Positions 1 through 9,672 of a stretch of 64,000 bases of DNA are shown piece by piece. The translations under genes were made by a program, and so were the position numbers. The notes under the pieces are model-generated. The model saw nothing but the letters and a program-made list of their open reading frames with translations, did not search any database and had not been told where the DNA came from. The stretch is from Agarivorans sp050870875 (GTDB lineage: Bacteria; Pseudomonadota; Gammaproteobacteria; Enterobacterales; Celerinatantimonadaceae), in contig NZ_CP194041.2 in the NCBI RefSeq assembly GCF_050870875.2, positions 2,666,001 through 2,730,000 of the forward strand, written 5' to 3'. How positions within the stretch are numbered: position 1 is the stretch's first letter; each line of letters opens with the position of its first letter.

Positions 1-2745
1 CACTACCAACTCAACTTGAGTCAGTTTGAAAAAGACTTAGACAACTGCATACTGCTCATAAAAGCTACGCCACAACTAACGACTGCCCAGCTCCACCAGC
101 TACAAATAGTTCGAAAACAACCGCTATATCTGCTATTGCACAATGATTTAACCGAAACCAGTCAACAGCTTAATGACTACCGCCACTTAGCAAAATCTAA
201 CCAAGTTCGCTGTGTTGCCTCAATGAATCCTCGCATGCATCTAGCCAAGCGGAAAAAGCTGGCCGATGTGCTCGATGCGATCCGCCACCATACCTGTGTA
301 CAACAGGCTGGATTTTTACTCTCCCCCAATGCCGAACGCCGCCTTTTAAGATGGCCACAACTACAGCAGCGTTACCGAGCAGAAGAACTAGCACTAAGCA
401 GTGAATTGGCAGAACAATGTCAATTCAGTTTAAATGAGCTTCGTTACCAATACCCAAAAGACTGTGTTCCAAAGGGTTACACAGCCCAAGACTACTTACG
501 AATACTCGTAGAACGGGGGGCAAAAAAGCGTTTTGGTAAAACCTTAGCGGACGAGATCCGTCAACAGATTGACCACGAATTAGCCTTAATTAGCGAACTC
601 AACTACGAGCATTACTTTTTAACCATTTATGACATCGTCGATTACGCACGGAACCAACAGATCCTGTGCCAAGGGCGAGGCTCAGCCGCTAATTCGGTGG
701 TCTGTTACTGTTTATATATTACCGAAGTTCATCCCCAGCAAGCAGGTTTATTATTTGAACGCTTTATCTCCAAAGAGCGAGATGAGCCACCCGACATTGA
801 TGTTGATTTTGAGCACCAACGCCGTGAAGAAGTGATCCAATATATCTACCAAAAATATGGTCGTGACCGCGCGGCTCTTGCTGCCAGCATTGTGACCTAC
901 CGAACCCGTAGCGCCATCAATGACATCGGCAAAGCCTTAGCGATCCCTGCACATATTCTGCATAGTCTCAACCATCATATCGACTGGCGCGATAAAAGTT
1001 CCAACACCCGTGAAAAGATTATTAAATCTGGCTCACTACCCGCCGCTCACGCACATCACTTTGCCGAATTAGTGGAACAATTACGGGGCTTTCCGCGCCA
1101 CCTTTCGCAACACGTCGGGGGATTTGTTATCGCGCAAGGGCAACTTTGTGACTTAGTGCCGATTGAAAATGCTGCCATGGCCGAACGCACGATTATTCAG
1201 TGGGATAAGAATGATTTAGAAGCACTACATTTAATGAAAGTCGATATTCTCGCGCTTGGCATGCTAAGCGCGATCCGCCGCTGTCTGAGGAGTTTGAGTG
1301 AACGGGAACAGCGCCGTATTAGCCTGAGCGACATTCCACAGAACGACCCTTGCACCTACGATATGTTATGTCGTGGCGACAGCATTGGGATTTTTCAAGT
1401 CGAGTCGCGAGCACAAATGAGTATGTTGCCGCGTTTAAAGCCCAGAAGCTATTACGACTTAGTGATCGAAGTCGCCATCGTACGTCCCGGCCCCATCCAA
1501 GGCGATATGGTGCATCCTTACCTACGACGACGTCACGGAGAAGAAACCGTTAGCTATCCTAGCCCAGAGGTCGAATCGGTATTAAGTCGAACCCTCGGGA
1601 TCCCAATTTTCCAAGAACAAGTCATCAAATTAGCGATGGTCGCGGCCGGATTTAGTGGCGGCGAAGCCGATCAATTACGTCGCGCGATGGCCGCTTGGAA
1701 ACGTAATGGTAAGCTCCGCTATTTTAAAGATAAATTAATCAACGGTATGCTTAGTCGCGGCTATCAACTCGATTTTGCCGAACGCTTATTCTCACAAATA
1801 TTGGGCTTTGGTGAATATGGTTTTCCGGAGTCCCATGCCGCCAGCTTTGCTCTGTTGGTTTACATTTCTTCTTGGTTAAAGTGTCACGAACCCGCCGCCT
1901 TTTGCTGTGCATTGCTCAATAGCCAACCAATGGGATTTTATAGTCCTAGTCAACTGATACAAGATATTCAACGCCATGGGGTTAGCATCTTAGCAATCGA
2001 CATTAACCACAGCGCTTGGGAGCATCACCTAGATTACCAAAGCGCAGCTAAGGGAGCGATCCGCTTAGGCTTAAAACAAATCAAAGGCTTAAATCGACAT
2101 AAGATCAATCGCTTGCTACAACAGCGCCCCGCTCAAGGCTTCACTCATCTGGCGCAAATCACCGCCTGCTTAGACCAAAGTAGTTTAAACGCCTTAGCTT
2201 CAGCCGATGCTTTCGCGGGTCTTGCCGGTCATCGCCATCAAACACGTTGGAAAATGAGTGGTATCGAGCCAGATCTACCGCTATTTGCAATGCCCTCTGA
2301 GGCAAAAGTGCAACTGCCTGTCCCGAGTGAAATTGAAGATATCACCCAAGATTATCTCACGACTAACCTGAGTTTACGCCACCACCCTCTGCAGCTGTTG
2401 CGCGAACACCAAGCCCTAAAAAATTGTTTGTCACAATTGCAATTACAAGGCTGCCAACACGGTCAATTAGTTACCGTCGTTGGTTTAGTGGTAGGACGTC
2501 AACGCCCAGGGGCAACGGCCGATGTCACCTTCGTCACCCTAGAGGATGAAACTGGTAATAGCAATGTGATAGTCTGGCCAGCAACCGCCAAAGCTCAGCG
2601 TAAAGCGCTTATTTCATCTCGCTTACTTAAAGTGACAGGGCGCTTAGAACGCTGTGATAATGTATTGCATATTATCGCCGGAAAGTTAGAGGATTGCTCA
2701 TGGCTATTGGCCGATTTATCGATCCACTCCCGCGACTTTCGTTAA
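1..2745 (+). CDS. dnaE2: Error-prone DNA polymerase DnaE2 (5' end outside window)
   Basis: Alpha-subunit-type C-family DNA polymerase used in damage-induced translesion synthesis. The reading frame is open from base 1, so the gene starts upstream of the window; 914 residues are visible against roughly 1,000-1,050 for the family, and most of the N-terminal PHP domain is missing. The palm motif GRGSAANS is near visible residue 225 and the catalytic-aspartate block PDIDVDF near 264. FQVESRAQMSMLPRLKP and the GFGEYGFPESHAASFA block follow, and an OB-fold lies near the C-terminus. The absence of an epsilon-binding replicative tail and the length favour DnaE2 over DnaE1. Its usual partners imuA/imuB would lie upstream and cannot be seen. 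The TTG at 16 is not the real start. Confidence 0.93.
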   Translation, partial: HYQLNLSQFEKDLDNCILLIKATPQLTTAQLHQLQIVRKQPLYLLLHNDLTETSQQLNDYRHLAKSNQVRCVASMNPRMHLAKRKKLADVLDAIRHHTCVQQAGFLLSPNAERRLLRWPQLQQRYRAEELALSSELAEQCQFSLNELRYQYPKDCVPKGYTAQDYLRILVERGAKKRFGKTLADEIRQQIDHELALISELNYEHYFLTIYDIVDYARNQQILCQGRGSAANSVVCYCLYITEVHPQQAGLLFERFISKERDEPPDIDVDFEHQRREEVIQYIYQKYGRDRAALAASIVTYRTRSAINDIGKALAIPAHILHSLNHHIDWRDKSSNTREKIIKSGSLPAAHAHHFAELVEQLRGFPRHLSQHVGGFVIAQGQLCDLVPIENAAMAERTIIQWDKNDLEALHLMKVDILALGMLSAIRRCLRSLSEREQRRISLSDIPQNDPCTYDMLCRGDSIGIFQVESRAQMSMLPRLKPRSYYDLVIEVAIVRPGPIQGDMVHPYLRRRHGEETVSYPSPEVESVLSRTLGIPIFQEQVIKLAMVAAGFSGGEADQLRRAMAAWKRNGKLRYFKDKLINGMLSRGYQLDFAERLFSQILGFGEYGFPESHAASFALLVYISSWLKCHEPAAFCCALLNSQPMGFYSPSQLIQDIQRHGVSILAIDINHSAWEHHLDYQSAAKGAIRLGLKQIKGLNRHKINRLLQQRPAQGFTHLAQITACLDQSSLNALASADAFAGLAGHRHQTRWKMSGIEPDLPLFAMPSEAKVQLPVPSEIEDITQDYLTTNLSLRHHPLQLLREHQALKNCLSQLQLQGCQHGQLVTVVGLVVGRQRPGATADVTFVTLEDETGNSNVIVWPATAKAQRKALISSRLLKVTGRLERCDNVLHIIAGKLEDCSWLLADLSIHSRDFR

Positions 2746-2770
2746 ATAAAGGCTGAACAATAGGATATCT

Positions 2771-3418
2771 ATGTTAGATCGCTACGCCGTAAAACTGATT
2801 AAAGCACCACTGGACTACGTCGCCAAGCATTTAGATAAGGCGGGTTTGAATGCCAACCAAATCACCCTCAGCGGATTTGTGCTCGGCTTAGCAGCCATTC
2901 CTATGTTGGCCTTTCAACACTATGATTGGGCCTTAGGCTTGATCATACTCAACCGTATATTCGATGGTTTAGACGGCGCATTGGCAAGGCGTCAAGGTTG
3001 TAGCGATTTTGGCGGCTACCTTGATATTGTCTGTGATTTTATCTTTTACTCTGGTGTCGTTTTGGGATTTGCTCTGGCCGCTCCTGAGCAAAATTCCATT
3101 GCAGCCAATGTACTCATCTGGACTTTTATGGGGACTGGCTCAAGTTTCCTCACTTTTGCCATTATGGCCGCCAAAAGAGATATAGAGAATACGGTATATC
3201 CACACAAGTCCTTATATTACTTGGGAGGACTCACCGAAGGTAGTGAAACCATCGCTTTATTCCTGCTATTTTGCATATATCCGGAGCATTTCCCCACCTT
3301 GGCTCTAGGTTTTGCCGCTCTGTGTTTCATCACCACATTAACTCGGATCTTAGCAGCCAAGGCCACTTTTATTGATTCACCAAATCAAGGGCCAGAAACT
3401 CCAAAGGCAGGTGACTAG
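2771..3418 (+). CDS. CDP-alcohol phosphatidyltransferase family membrane protein
   Basis: Integral membrane enzyme of 215 residues that transfers a phosphatidyl group from a CDP-alcohol to an acceptor alcohol. The family signature D-G-x2-A-R-x7-G-x3-D-x3-D is complete: DGALAR is near residue 66, followed by the GG...D...D part, so the enzyme should be active. Several hydrophobic helices follow. The acceptor (glycerol phosphate, inositol, serine or other) cannot be told from sequence. It starts 25 bases after dnaE2 on the same strand and may be co-transcribed with it, though no functional link is known. Confidence 0.85.
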   Translation: MLDRYAVKLIKAPLDYVAKHLDKAGLNANQITLSGFVLGLAAIPMLAFQHYDWALGLIILNRIFDGLDGALARRQGCSDFGGYLDIVCDFIFYSGVVLGFALAAPEQNSIAANVLIWTFMGTGSSFLTFAIMAAKRDIENTVYPHKSLYYLGGLTEGSETIALFLLFCIYPEHFPTLALGFAALCFITTLTRILAAKATFIDSPNQGPETPKAGD

Positions 3419-3554
3419 AAACACCTCGGTTTATGCTTGTTTACCGTCTATTTTGTTGAATTGTCATATCCCTAGAGGCTGAAACATCACAGTGAATGGG
3501 CGAAACCAAAGAACAAGAAAGAACCTGAGAATCGCTTTTATGACAGAACGCTCA

Positions 3555-3583
3555 GCGTAACCCAAAATAGAGAAAGGTTACGC
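3555..3583. terminator. Hairpin between convergent genes
   Basis: Perfect 8-bp arms GCGTAACC and GGTTACGC (3555-3562 and 3576-3583) with a 13-base loop. It lies between the ends of the convergent phosphatidyltransferase and GntR genes. There is no strong T-tract on either strand, so a terminator role is only likely from position. Confidence 0.35.
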
Positions 3584-3644
3584 CATTTCCTAAAGACGAG
3601 AATTGGTCTCTATCTACAATAAAGACCAGAAATAAGCACCTGGA

Positions 3645-4364
3645 TTAAGCCACAGCACCTTTTGCCAACTGCTGTGGGCCCAAAGCTAATAAAGCAAGAT
3701 TTGCCTGTCGAGCTTGCTCTGCATCACCGGCCATAATCGATTGATAAATAGCCGTATGTTCAGGCATACAAGTATGACCATCCTGAGAAGCATATTTAAA
3801 GTAATGTACGTACATCACCTGTAAGACATTCGCGAAAGGAATAAAGAAGCAGTTTCCGGTCGCCAAATAGATTAAACGATGAAAACGCAAGTCCGCCTCG
3901 ACCCATTCAGACCAATCTTGTTTTTTAGCGACCGCCGACATTTGTAAAAAAGCTTCGGTTAATGCACTACGTTGCTGGGACGTGGCATTCTTCGCAGCCA
4001 AAGCCGCAGCTTGGGGTTCAATAGCTTGGCGTAAAGCAATAAATTCATCCATTGCTTGCTGTTGCATTCCCAGGCCAGACATCCAACTCAATAACTGAGG
4101 ATCGAGCATATTCCAGTGTTCTCGAGCTCTAACTCGAGTCCCAATCTTAGGTCGCGACTCCAATAAGCCTTTGGAGCTAAGATGTTTAATCGCTTCTCGC
4201 AAGGCCGTTCGACTCACCGCAAACTGTTCACACAACTCCATCTCGGATGGAATAATACTATGTTGCGCAAGTGCTCCCGATAAAATACTTTTAGCAACTT
4301 CTCTTGCCACTTGTAAGTGCAAACTCCGAGCAGCACCTTCGATCGTTGAAAATTCACTAGCCAT
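3645..4364 (-). CDS. GntR-family transcriptional regulator, FadR/FCD type
   Basis: DNA-binding repressor/activator of 239 residues. The N-terminal winged helix (about residues 15-80) contains the GntR pattern S-E-x-E-L-C-E-x-F-x-V-S-R-T-A-L-R-E-A-I. The C-terminal all-helical FCD effector domain (about 100-230) carries the metal/ligand-type motif DLRFHRLI near residue 158 and a distal H near 203. The linker segment LDPQLLSWM recalls sugar-acid regulators of the DgoR type, so an organic-acid ligand is a reasonable guess. No catabolic operon sits beside it: about 1.2 kb without intact genes lies upstream, so its target is unknown. The start ATG at 4362-4364 has GGATCC-like purines upstream. Confidence 0.85.
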   Translation of the reverse strand: MASEFSTIEGAARSLHLQVAREVAKSILSGALAQHSIIPSEMELCEQFAVSRTALREAIKHLSSKGLLESRPKIGTRVRAREHWNMLDPQLLSWMSGLGMQQQAMDEFIALRQAIEPQAAALAAKNATSQQRSALTEAFLQMSAVAKKQDWSEWVEADLRFHRLIYLATGNCFFIPFANVLQVMYVHYFKYASQDGHTCMPEHTAIYQSIMAGDAEQARQANLALLALGPQQLAKGAVA

Positions 4365-5563
4365 AGGGATCCTTATACTTTCCTATGATTTAATCCAAAA
4401 TAAATATGAAAACAGCTCGCTCATCTATAATGACTAAAGCGTCACTACGGTAGCATGATTTTATTTTTTCTCTATAGGTAATGATTTAATAATTTGATAA
4501 TACTGTATTTTTTTCAATACACTTGTGAATCCGAATCCACAAATCGTAGTCGTAATTTTACGAAAATTGGTAACAAATCAGCTTACTTGTATGATGATTA
4601 AGTTTAATTTGACAGCCAATTTTAAAATCATCAGTACGCCCTATTTCGGCTATGACTCTCTTCACTTAATCTAAGAAAATTGCCATCAGGTGAGTATTTA
4701 ATGGGTTTTGGCCATTGCTTATCTGTGAATTACAATCAGCCATTAAAGCAAGTTGAAGCCAAAGCCCACCCTCAATATGCAATACAATAAGTTAATATTA
4801 ATTTATGGCGGAGTTCAATCCATATTGAGGATGGCCTGTTGGTACTGCAGTGACCAATACTCTCGATAAAAACCCCGGTATAACCAGTGAGCAACTCTTT
4901 AACACCGCTCACCCAATGACAAGGTATGATAATACTCACTCTATTTTAGCCATTCGCGGCCGCAACAGCTCGACACGCTTTTGGCATCATAAAATACTCC
5001 GCTTGTTGCTGATCACTCCGGGTTTCTCCATAAGGTATCACTTGTCGACCTCGTCATAGCTGCTGGCCAAGTTCGCTACTCGGCTTATCTAAAGCGCCTT
5101 CAAGCATTTGGCGAAGCCCTTCAACTCGGTTTCAAGCATCTTCCGAGCGGTAAACACCAATAAACATAAACCTCATTGCGAAGCGCAGGCGTACATCGGC
5201 CCAAATGACATAAAAAACGAGTCATATGAATCACCACCTGATGATGTATTGAGTAAGGGGCTTTACCAAACAAAAGACGATATTACTGGTGAAAGCCACT
5301 GAGTGACTGACAACCATTATAGACAGCTGAATTAGTTACCGATTGTCGCTTGTTAAATATCGCCACACGCCGAATTCATCTAGCATAGCTTGATAGACGC
5401 GACAACTTGACCGACAAAAAGTGGTATTACCCCCTTCATACTGGGTGTCACGGCGATTCATTGCGTTATACTTCTGCTGAAACTGAAAGCTTAGCTCAAA
5501 CATTGGTTTTGCTGCGCTGTAATCAGTTCGGATGAAGCTAAACTAACAACCGATCAGCACCCT
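4365..5563. other. 1.2-kb stretch without an intact gene
   Basis: No open frame here has convincing coding character. Two short frames (4850-5059 and 5108-5302, + strand) lack a ribosome-binding site and recognisable motifs. On the minus strand around 5030-5240 a broken frame reads like decayed protein sequence (an ADVRLRFAMRFMF-like stretch followed by stops), which could be an old transposase or other gene relic, but I cannot name it. The first 100 bases should hold the GntR gene promoter. Confidence 0.4.
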
Positions 5564-5599
5564 CGCTACCGAAAAATAAGCAAGTATTTTTCGGTAGCG
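5564..5599. terminator. Strong bidirectional-looking hairpin
   Basis: Perfect 15-bp inverted repeat: CGCTACCGAAAAATA at 5564-5578, loop AGCAAG, and its exact complement at 5585-5599. The A-run and T-run are inside the stem, as in bidirectional intrinsic terminators. It lies 45 bases downstream of the stop of the minus-strand hydrolase gene and probably terminates it. Confidence 0.7.
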
Positions 5600-5644
5600 A
5601 CAAATAGAAGGCACAAACACAAGCAAGGTTGCGCCTTCAAGTTT

Positions 5645-6577
5645 TTATCCCAATTGCTGTTTAAAAAAGTCTAGCGTGCGACTCCAGGCGAGTTCGGCCT
5701 GCAGCTCGTCATAACGGCCAGTGGAGTCATTATGAAAACCATGATTGGCCCCCTGATACATATGCATCTGGTAAGCAACCTTGTTCGCCAGCAGATCTTG
5801 TTCATAATCGGGCCAGGTAGCATTCACCCGTTTATCTAACTCAGCCAGGTGGATCAACAAGGGCGCTTTAATATTTGACCGAAGCTCTTTCGCGGATGGC
5901 GTTCCGTAAAATGCTACGCCTGCATTCAGCTGCTTGGCCATTCTTGCTGCTAGCATATTCACCACATAACCACCAAAACAAAAACCAACCGCGCCCAACT
6001 TACCGTTACTGGCGGGATGTTCCTTCAAAAAAACGGCGGCGGCCAAAAAGTCTTGTTCAATTTTACCTTTATCAAGGGACTTTTGCATACTACGCCCTTG
6101 ATCATCATTCCCCGGATAGCCGCCTAATATATGCAATGCATCGGGTGCAAATGCAATATAGCCAGCCTTGGCTAAGCGCCGCGCAACGTCTTTAATATAA
6201 GGATTTAAGCCCCGGTTTTCATGGATCACTAAGATCACCGGCAGCGTTTTGTCGGCATTCTTCGGTGTGACCAGATAACCTCGCCCTTCACCATGTCCCA
6301 TTGGTGAATCAAACAAGACATACTCGGCTTTAATCTCGGGATCATTAAACGACACCTGCTCAGCCAAGGCATAATTAGGAAGTAGAGCGGAAGACAACAT
6401 CGCCATAGAAAAACCCAAAGCGGTCAGCTTTGCCAAACGCGCCAGAAAGGTTCGCCGGTCAATCAAGCCATGTGCATATTCGTCATACCAGTCAAAAGCC
6501 TCTTGCGGAATCGCGTAAGACTGAGCATCGATACTTGCTGCTGTGCTAGAAAACTGATTAGATTGAGCCACTATCAT
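5645..6577 (-). CDS. Dienelactone hydrolase family protein, Tat-exported (YghX-like)
   Basis: Alpha/beta hydrolase of the dienelactone hydrolase family, about 310 residues. The nucleophile elbow GFCFGG supplies the Cys. Asp in AELDKRV and His in GANHGFHND complete the triad. Before the domain lies a roughly 40-residue segment and then the twin-arginine signal DRRTFLARLAKL with a hydrophobic stretch ending NYALA, so export by Tat as a folded protein is expected. The layout and the segment HENRGLNPYIKDVARR match the YghX/carboxymethylenebutenolidase-like group. Start: the ATG at 6577 has GAGGG only 2-3 bases upstream, GTG at 6571 is better spaced, and the ATG at 6607 lacks a ribosome-binding site. 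The substrate is unknown. The hairpin at 5564-5599 ends the transcript. Confidence 0.85.
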   Translation of the reverse strand: MIVAQSNQFSSTAASIDAQSYAIPQEAFDWYDEYAHGLIDRRTFLARLAKLTALGFSMAMLSSALLPNYALAEQVSFNDPEIKAEYVLFDSPMGHGEGRGYLVTPKNADKTLPVILVIHENRGLNPYIKDVARRLAKAGYIAFAPDALHILGGYPGNDDQGRSMQKSLDKGKIEQDFLAAAVFLKEHPASNGKLGAVGFCFGGYVVNMLAARMAKQLNAGVAFYGTPSAKELRSNIKAPLLIHLAELDKRVNATWPDYEQDLLANKVAYQMHMYQGANHGFHNDSTGRYDELQAELAWSRTLDFFKQQLG

Positions 6578-6984
6578 ACCCTCACGTAAAAATAAATTTG
6601 CATCCAATGCGACGGCTCACACAGTTGCTTCTGAGCTGCGGCATCTCCATTTACCAACAATCGTTACTCTGGTTCAGCATCAATCGATTGCCCAAACGGC
6701 AATCATTAATAAACGCCAAGCATGTTGCTTGTCCTTCACCCAAAACAGAGTGGCTTGAAGTACTCCCATACCACAACGATCAGCTTCACAACAAGCTAGG
6801 CAACACATCAGCTACAAATTACCAACCAAATATCAACATAAATGATCTAAGCAATAAGCGCAAACTATCACGAGAGATCCCTCAACCATCAAATCAAATG
6901 GTTTGCGATAAACAATACCGTACGCGCTTAGCTAAGTGCGCTAAACTTTGCGAACCAACCGCTAATAAAGGAAATCAAGTCAAT

Positions 6985-7833
6985 ATGCTGGAGCGATTCA
7001 AACTGGTAATTAGCTTGAGTGTTATGGTCAATATTTCGGTGATGGCAGCCAGTCACCCTTGGGAGCAGATCAATAGCCCCTCACATGGGAGCCCTAATGC
7101 CATAGGCACCTATAACCAAGGTTGTCTAGCCGGAGGCCAGCCCTTAGCGCTCACCGGCGAAGGCTATCGGGTGGTTCACCCCGAACGTCGACGCAATTAT
7201 GGTCATCCAAGCTTACTCGGATTTATTCAAGACTATGCCAAAACGCTAAAAGCTAAGGGCCTGCAGAATATTCTCATTGCCGATATGTCAATGCCGCGAG
7301 GCGGACCATTTAGTCATGGTCATCGTAGTCATCAAATCGGCTTAGATGTGGATATTTGGTTTAAAACCACCACAGACAAACTCACGCCATCCCAACAGAC
7401 AAACCTTAGGCCTATCAACTTAGTTGACTCAAAAAACTTCCGACTTGAATCTGCTTGGTCAAGTACGCATCAGCAAATGCTAAAAATTGCCGCGCAAGAC
7501 CCGCGAGTCGCGAGGATCTTCGTCAATCAGGTCATCAAACAGCAGCTCTGCACTCACACTCAAGCCAAACAACACTGGTTGGCTAAAATTCGACCTTGGT
7601 GGGGGCATACCAAACATATGCACATCAGGCTTCACTGCCCTATCGATCAACCACTGTGCCAAGAACAAACGGCCTTAGCTGAAGGCAATGGCTGTCAAGA
7701 TCTGGTTTGGTGGAAACAACAACTGACGCAACCAGCAACTCTGCGCAACACTCCCCCAGCAAAGCCCAAACCTAAAGTAGACTTACCAGCCCCATGCGCT
7801 CAATTACTTGCTCGACCCGAAACCAAAGCATAG
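6985..7833 (+). CDS. mepA: Penicillin-insensitive murein endopeptidase MepA
   Basis: Periplasmic LAS-type metallopeptidase (M74) that cleaves D-alanyl-meso-DAP cross-links in peptidoglycan. The protein has 282 residues, close to the E. coli enzyme (274). After a signal peptide (MLERFKLVISLSVMVNISVMAA) the diagnostic features are FGH-like YGHPSL, the metal-binding GHRSHQIGLDVDI (His...Asp) and the second metal His in HTKHMHIRLHCP. Cysteines sit at the family's usual disulfide positions. The frame is open upstream to 6598, but that region has no MepA similarity. The ATG at 6985 has AAAGGAA about 11 bases upstream and begins the signal peptide. Its last 34 bases overlap the end of the opposite-strand phosphoesterase gene. 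Confidence 0.92.
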   Translation: MLERFKLVISLSVMVNISVMAASHPWEQINSPSHGSPNAIGTYNQGCLAGGQPLALTGEGYRVVHPERRRNYGHPSLLGFIQDYAKTLKAKGLQNILIADMSMPRGGPFSHGHRSHQIGLDVDIWFKTTTDKLTPSQQTNLRPINLVDSKNFRLESAWSSTHQQMLKIAAQDPRVARIFVNQVIKQQLCTHTQAKQHWLAKIRPWWGHTKHMHIRLHCPIDQPLCQEQTALAEGNGCQDLVWWKQQLTQPATLRNTPPAKPKPKVDLPAPCAQLLARPETKA

Positions 7834-8546
7834 GCCCAATCATCGCGACCGCGCAGCTCCGCCAGTGCAACAGCTTTTTGTATATCGTAGGCAACCTGAT
7901 ATTGCGCCACTGTCCAACCTTGCGCCGTCAACTCTACAATGGCATAACGTGCATGCGGGCTAAAATTTTCCATCACATGTGAATTGGGCCAATCATCTCG
8001 ATAAGCTTGTAAGCCGACACTGCCGGGGTTCACCAGCAATTGCTGCTCCCCTATGTTCACCACCCTTGGCGTATGGCTATGACCGCATAAAATTAATGGT
8101 GATGTTTGCCCTTCGAGTAAAGCTAATATTTCATGCTCTGAACGTAGCTGGGCAAAGCCTTGACTCACGTCATCTACGAGGTAGATCAAGTCATCCCCAG
8201 GGCTTGCATGACACAAATAAACCTGCTCGTTCAATTGCAGATCAAAAGGAAGCTGCTGCATCCACTGGAGTGGCTCAGGCCCTAAATCGTCTAAAATAAA
8301 CTGCATCGTTGGGTTCGTCGCGCAATCAGCAGCACTTGCTTGATAAATCTGGCGATCTTGATTTCCACAAATCGTCACAAAATCAAGTTCCCTCAGGCGC
8401 TCGTAAGTCGCCCGAGGCGCAATCGGTCCATATAAAATATCACCTAGATTGACCACCACATCAACCCCTCGGTTCTCAATATCTGCCACCACCGCCTCAA
8501 GTGCGTACAGGTTGCTGTGGATATCTGACAATACCGCAATTCGCAT
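7800..8546 (-). CDS. Calcineurin-like metallophosphoesterase (YfcE/MJ0936-type)
   Basis: Cytoplasmic phosphodiesterase/phosphatase of 248 residues with a binuclear metal site. The metal-binding blocks are in order: SDIHSN at the N-terminus, NLGDILYG near residue 40, CGNQD near 65 (N in place of the commoner NHD pattern), CHASPGD, CGHSHTPR and the terminal NPGSVG. The start chosen is the ATG at 8546 (MRIAVLSDIHSN), preceded by AGAGGATGAGTTG; the longer frame to 8597 adds residues unrelated to the family. It converges with mepA and overlaps it by 34 bases. The substrate cannot be deduced. Confidence 0.88.
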   Translation of the reverse strand: MRIAVLSDIHSNLYALEAVVADIENRGVDVVVNLGDILYGPIAPRATYERLRELDFVTICGNQDRQIYQASAADCATNPTMQFILDDLGPEPLQWMQQLPFDLQLNEQVYLCHASPGDDLIYLVDDVSQGFAQLRSEHEILALLEGQTSPLILCGHSHTPRVVNIGEQQLLVNPGSVGLQAYRDDWPNSHVMENFSPHARYAIVELTAQGWTVAQYQVAYDIQKAVALAELRGRDDWAYALVSGRASN

Positions 8547-8762
8547 CAACTCATCCTCTTTAAAATTCAACTTGGTCGCTTCAATAACTCGAGTCAAACA
8601 ATACCCGTCCGTGTCTTAACACCTAATGGACGAACTGGGATTGCCGGTAAGTTTTTACCGCAAGCCTATGAAGTAACAGATTTATATCAGAAATTCACTA
8701 GAGTTAACCAGCAAAGTATTGTCATTGCGATAGACCTGAAGCTTGTACGAGCAATGGATTAA
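8529..8762 (+). pseudogene. Possible startless ORF remnant coupled to the TauE gene
   Basis: One frame is open for 77 codons with no ATG, GTG or TTG start until its last codons. Its stop TAA (8760-8762) overlaps the next gene's ATG as TAATG. The part after about 8600 reads as plausible protein (for example GRTGIAGKFLPQAYE and QQSIVIAIDLKLVRAMD), while the earlier part runs antisense into the phosphoesterase 5' end. It may be the tail of a deleted gene formerly in operon with the exporter. No family recognised; coding status is doubtful. Confidence 0.25.
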
Positions 8763-9526
8763 TGATTAGTATCATCAAACAAACCCAAAAAAGCGAAGCT
8801 AAGCATTTGTCAACAGAGTCTATTTTGGGCTTAAGCGCCTTAGTTACATCATTGATTGCCGCCATATTTGGCTTTGGTGGTGGCATGTTATTGATTGCCG
8901 TACTGCCTTTATACCTAAGTCCAAGTACCATCATTCCCATTCATGGGGTCACACAACTCGCCAGCAATATCTCGCGAAGTTTGTTTTCGCTCAAGCACGT
9001 ACAGTGGCCGCTCATCGTCCCGTTTTTAATTGGCTCAATCCTCGGCGTTGGTTTATTTGGCTTAGTACTAAGCCATCTACCCAGCAAATATATTCCTGCG
9101 CTTATAGGCTCCTACATTGTGTTGAACTTATGGAGCAGCAAGTTTTCTCGCCTCATCAATCGATATGAGAGTTATTACCTGATTGGTGTCCTGCAAACCG
9201 GATTGGGTTTAGTCGTGGGTGCAACTGGCCCTATCGGTACCAGCGTGTTAGCCAAAAAGCTGAGCGACCATAACCAACTGATTGCTACCAGTTCAATGTT
9301 TATGACGATTAGTCATTTACTTAAAATATTGGTATTTGGCTTTATCGGCTTTAGCTACACTGAGCATCTTAACTTACTGATAAGCATGGTGCTTGGTTCG
9401 GTACTCGGCTCTTATTTAGGGACCAAAATGCGCAGGCTGGTCGGAAATCAGCGACTCATATGGCTCATTAAAGCATTGTTAACTGGACTCGCCCTAAAAA
9501 TGATATTCAGCGTGATATTGACTTAG
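8762..9526 (+). CDS. TauE/SafE-family membrane transporter
   Basis: Integral membrane protein of 254 residues with about eight hydrophobic helices and the two-repeat layout of the TauE/SafE (DUF81) sulfite/organosulfonate exporter family. The first repeat contains FGFGGGMLLIAVLPLYLSP and HGVTQLASNISR. The second contains GATGPIGTSVLAKKL, the related Gly-rich loop. Substrates for the family include sulfite, sulfoacetate and other anions; nothing nearby identifies the one used here. The start ATG overlaps an upstream stop as TAATG. Codon use looks like that of the neighbours. Confidence 0.85.
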   Translation: MISIIKQTQKSEAKHLSTESILGLSALVTSLIAAIFGFGGGMLLIAVLPLYLSPSTIIPIHGVTQLASNISRSLFSLKHVQWPLIVPFLIGSILGVGLFGLVLSHLPSKYIPALIGSYIVLNLWSSKFSRLINRYESYYLIGVLQTGLGLVVGATGPIGTSVLAKKLSDHNQLIATSSMFMTISHLLKILVFGFIGFSYTEHLNLLISMVLGSVLGSYLGTKMRRLVGNQRLIWLIKALLTGLALKMIFSVILT

Positions 9527-9672
9527 AACTAGAATGCTTTCACCCTCTCTATGGTGAGGCTGATATCACTTGTATAAAACTTACTCATATCGTCGAACTA
9601 AAAAGACCGGAGAAATTCAATTTTCGGCTTAATACAACACACATAAACGCAACTATACGGATATTCCTATTT

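Noticed and set aside
4850..5302. Two small + strand frames of 69 and 64 codons
   Set aside because: No ribosome-binding sites, no motifs and composition like non-coding DNA.
6598..6984. N-terminal extension of MepA by 129 residues
   Set aside because: No family similarity and no signal peptide; the ATG at 6985 has a ribosome-binding site and starts a signal peptide.
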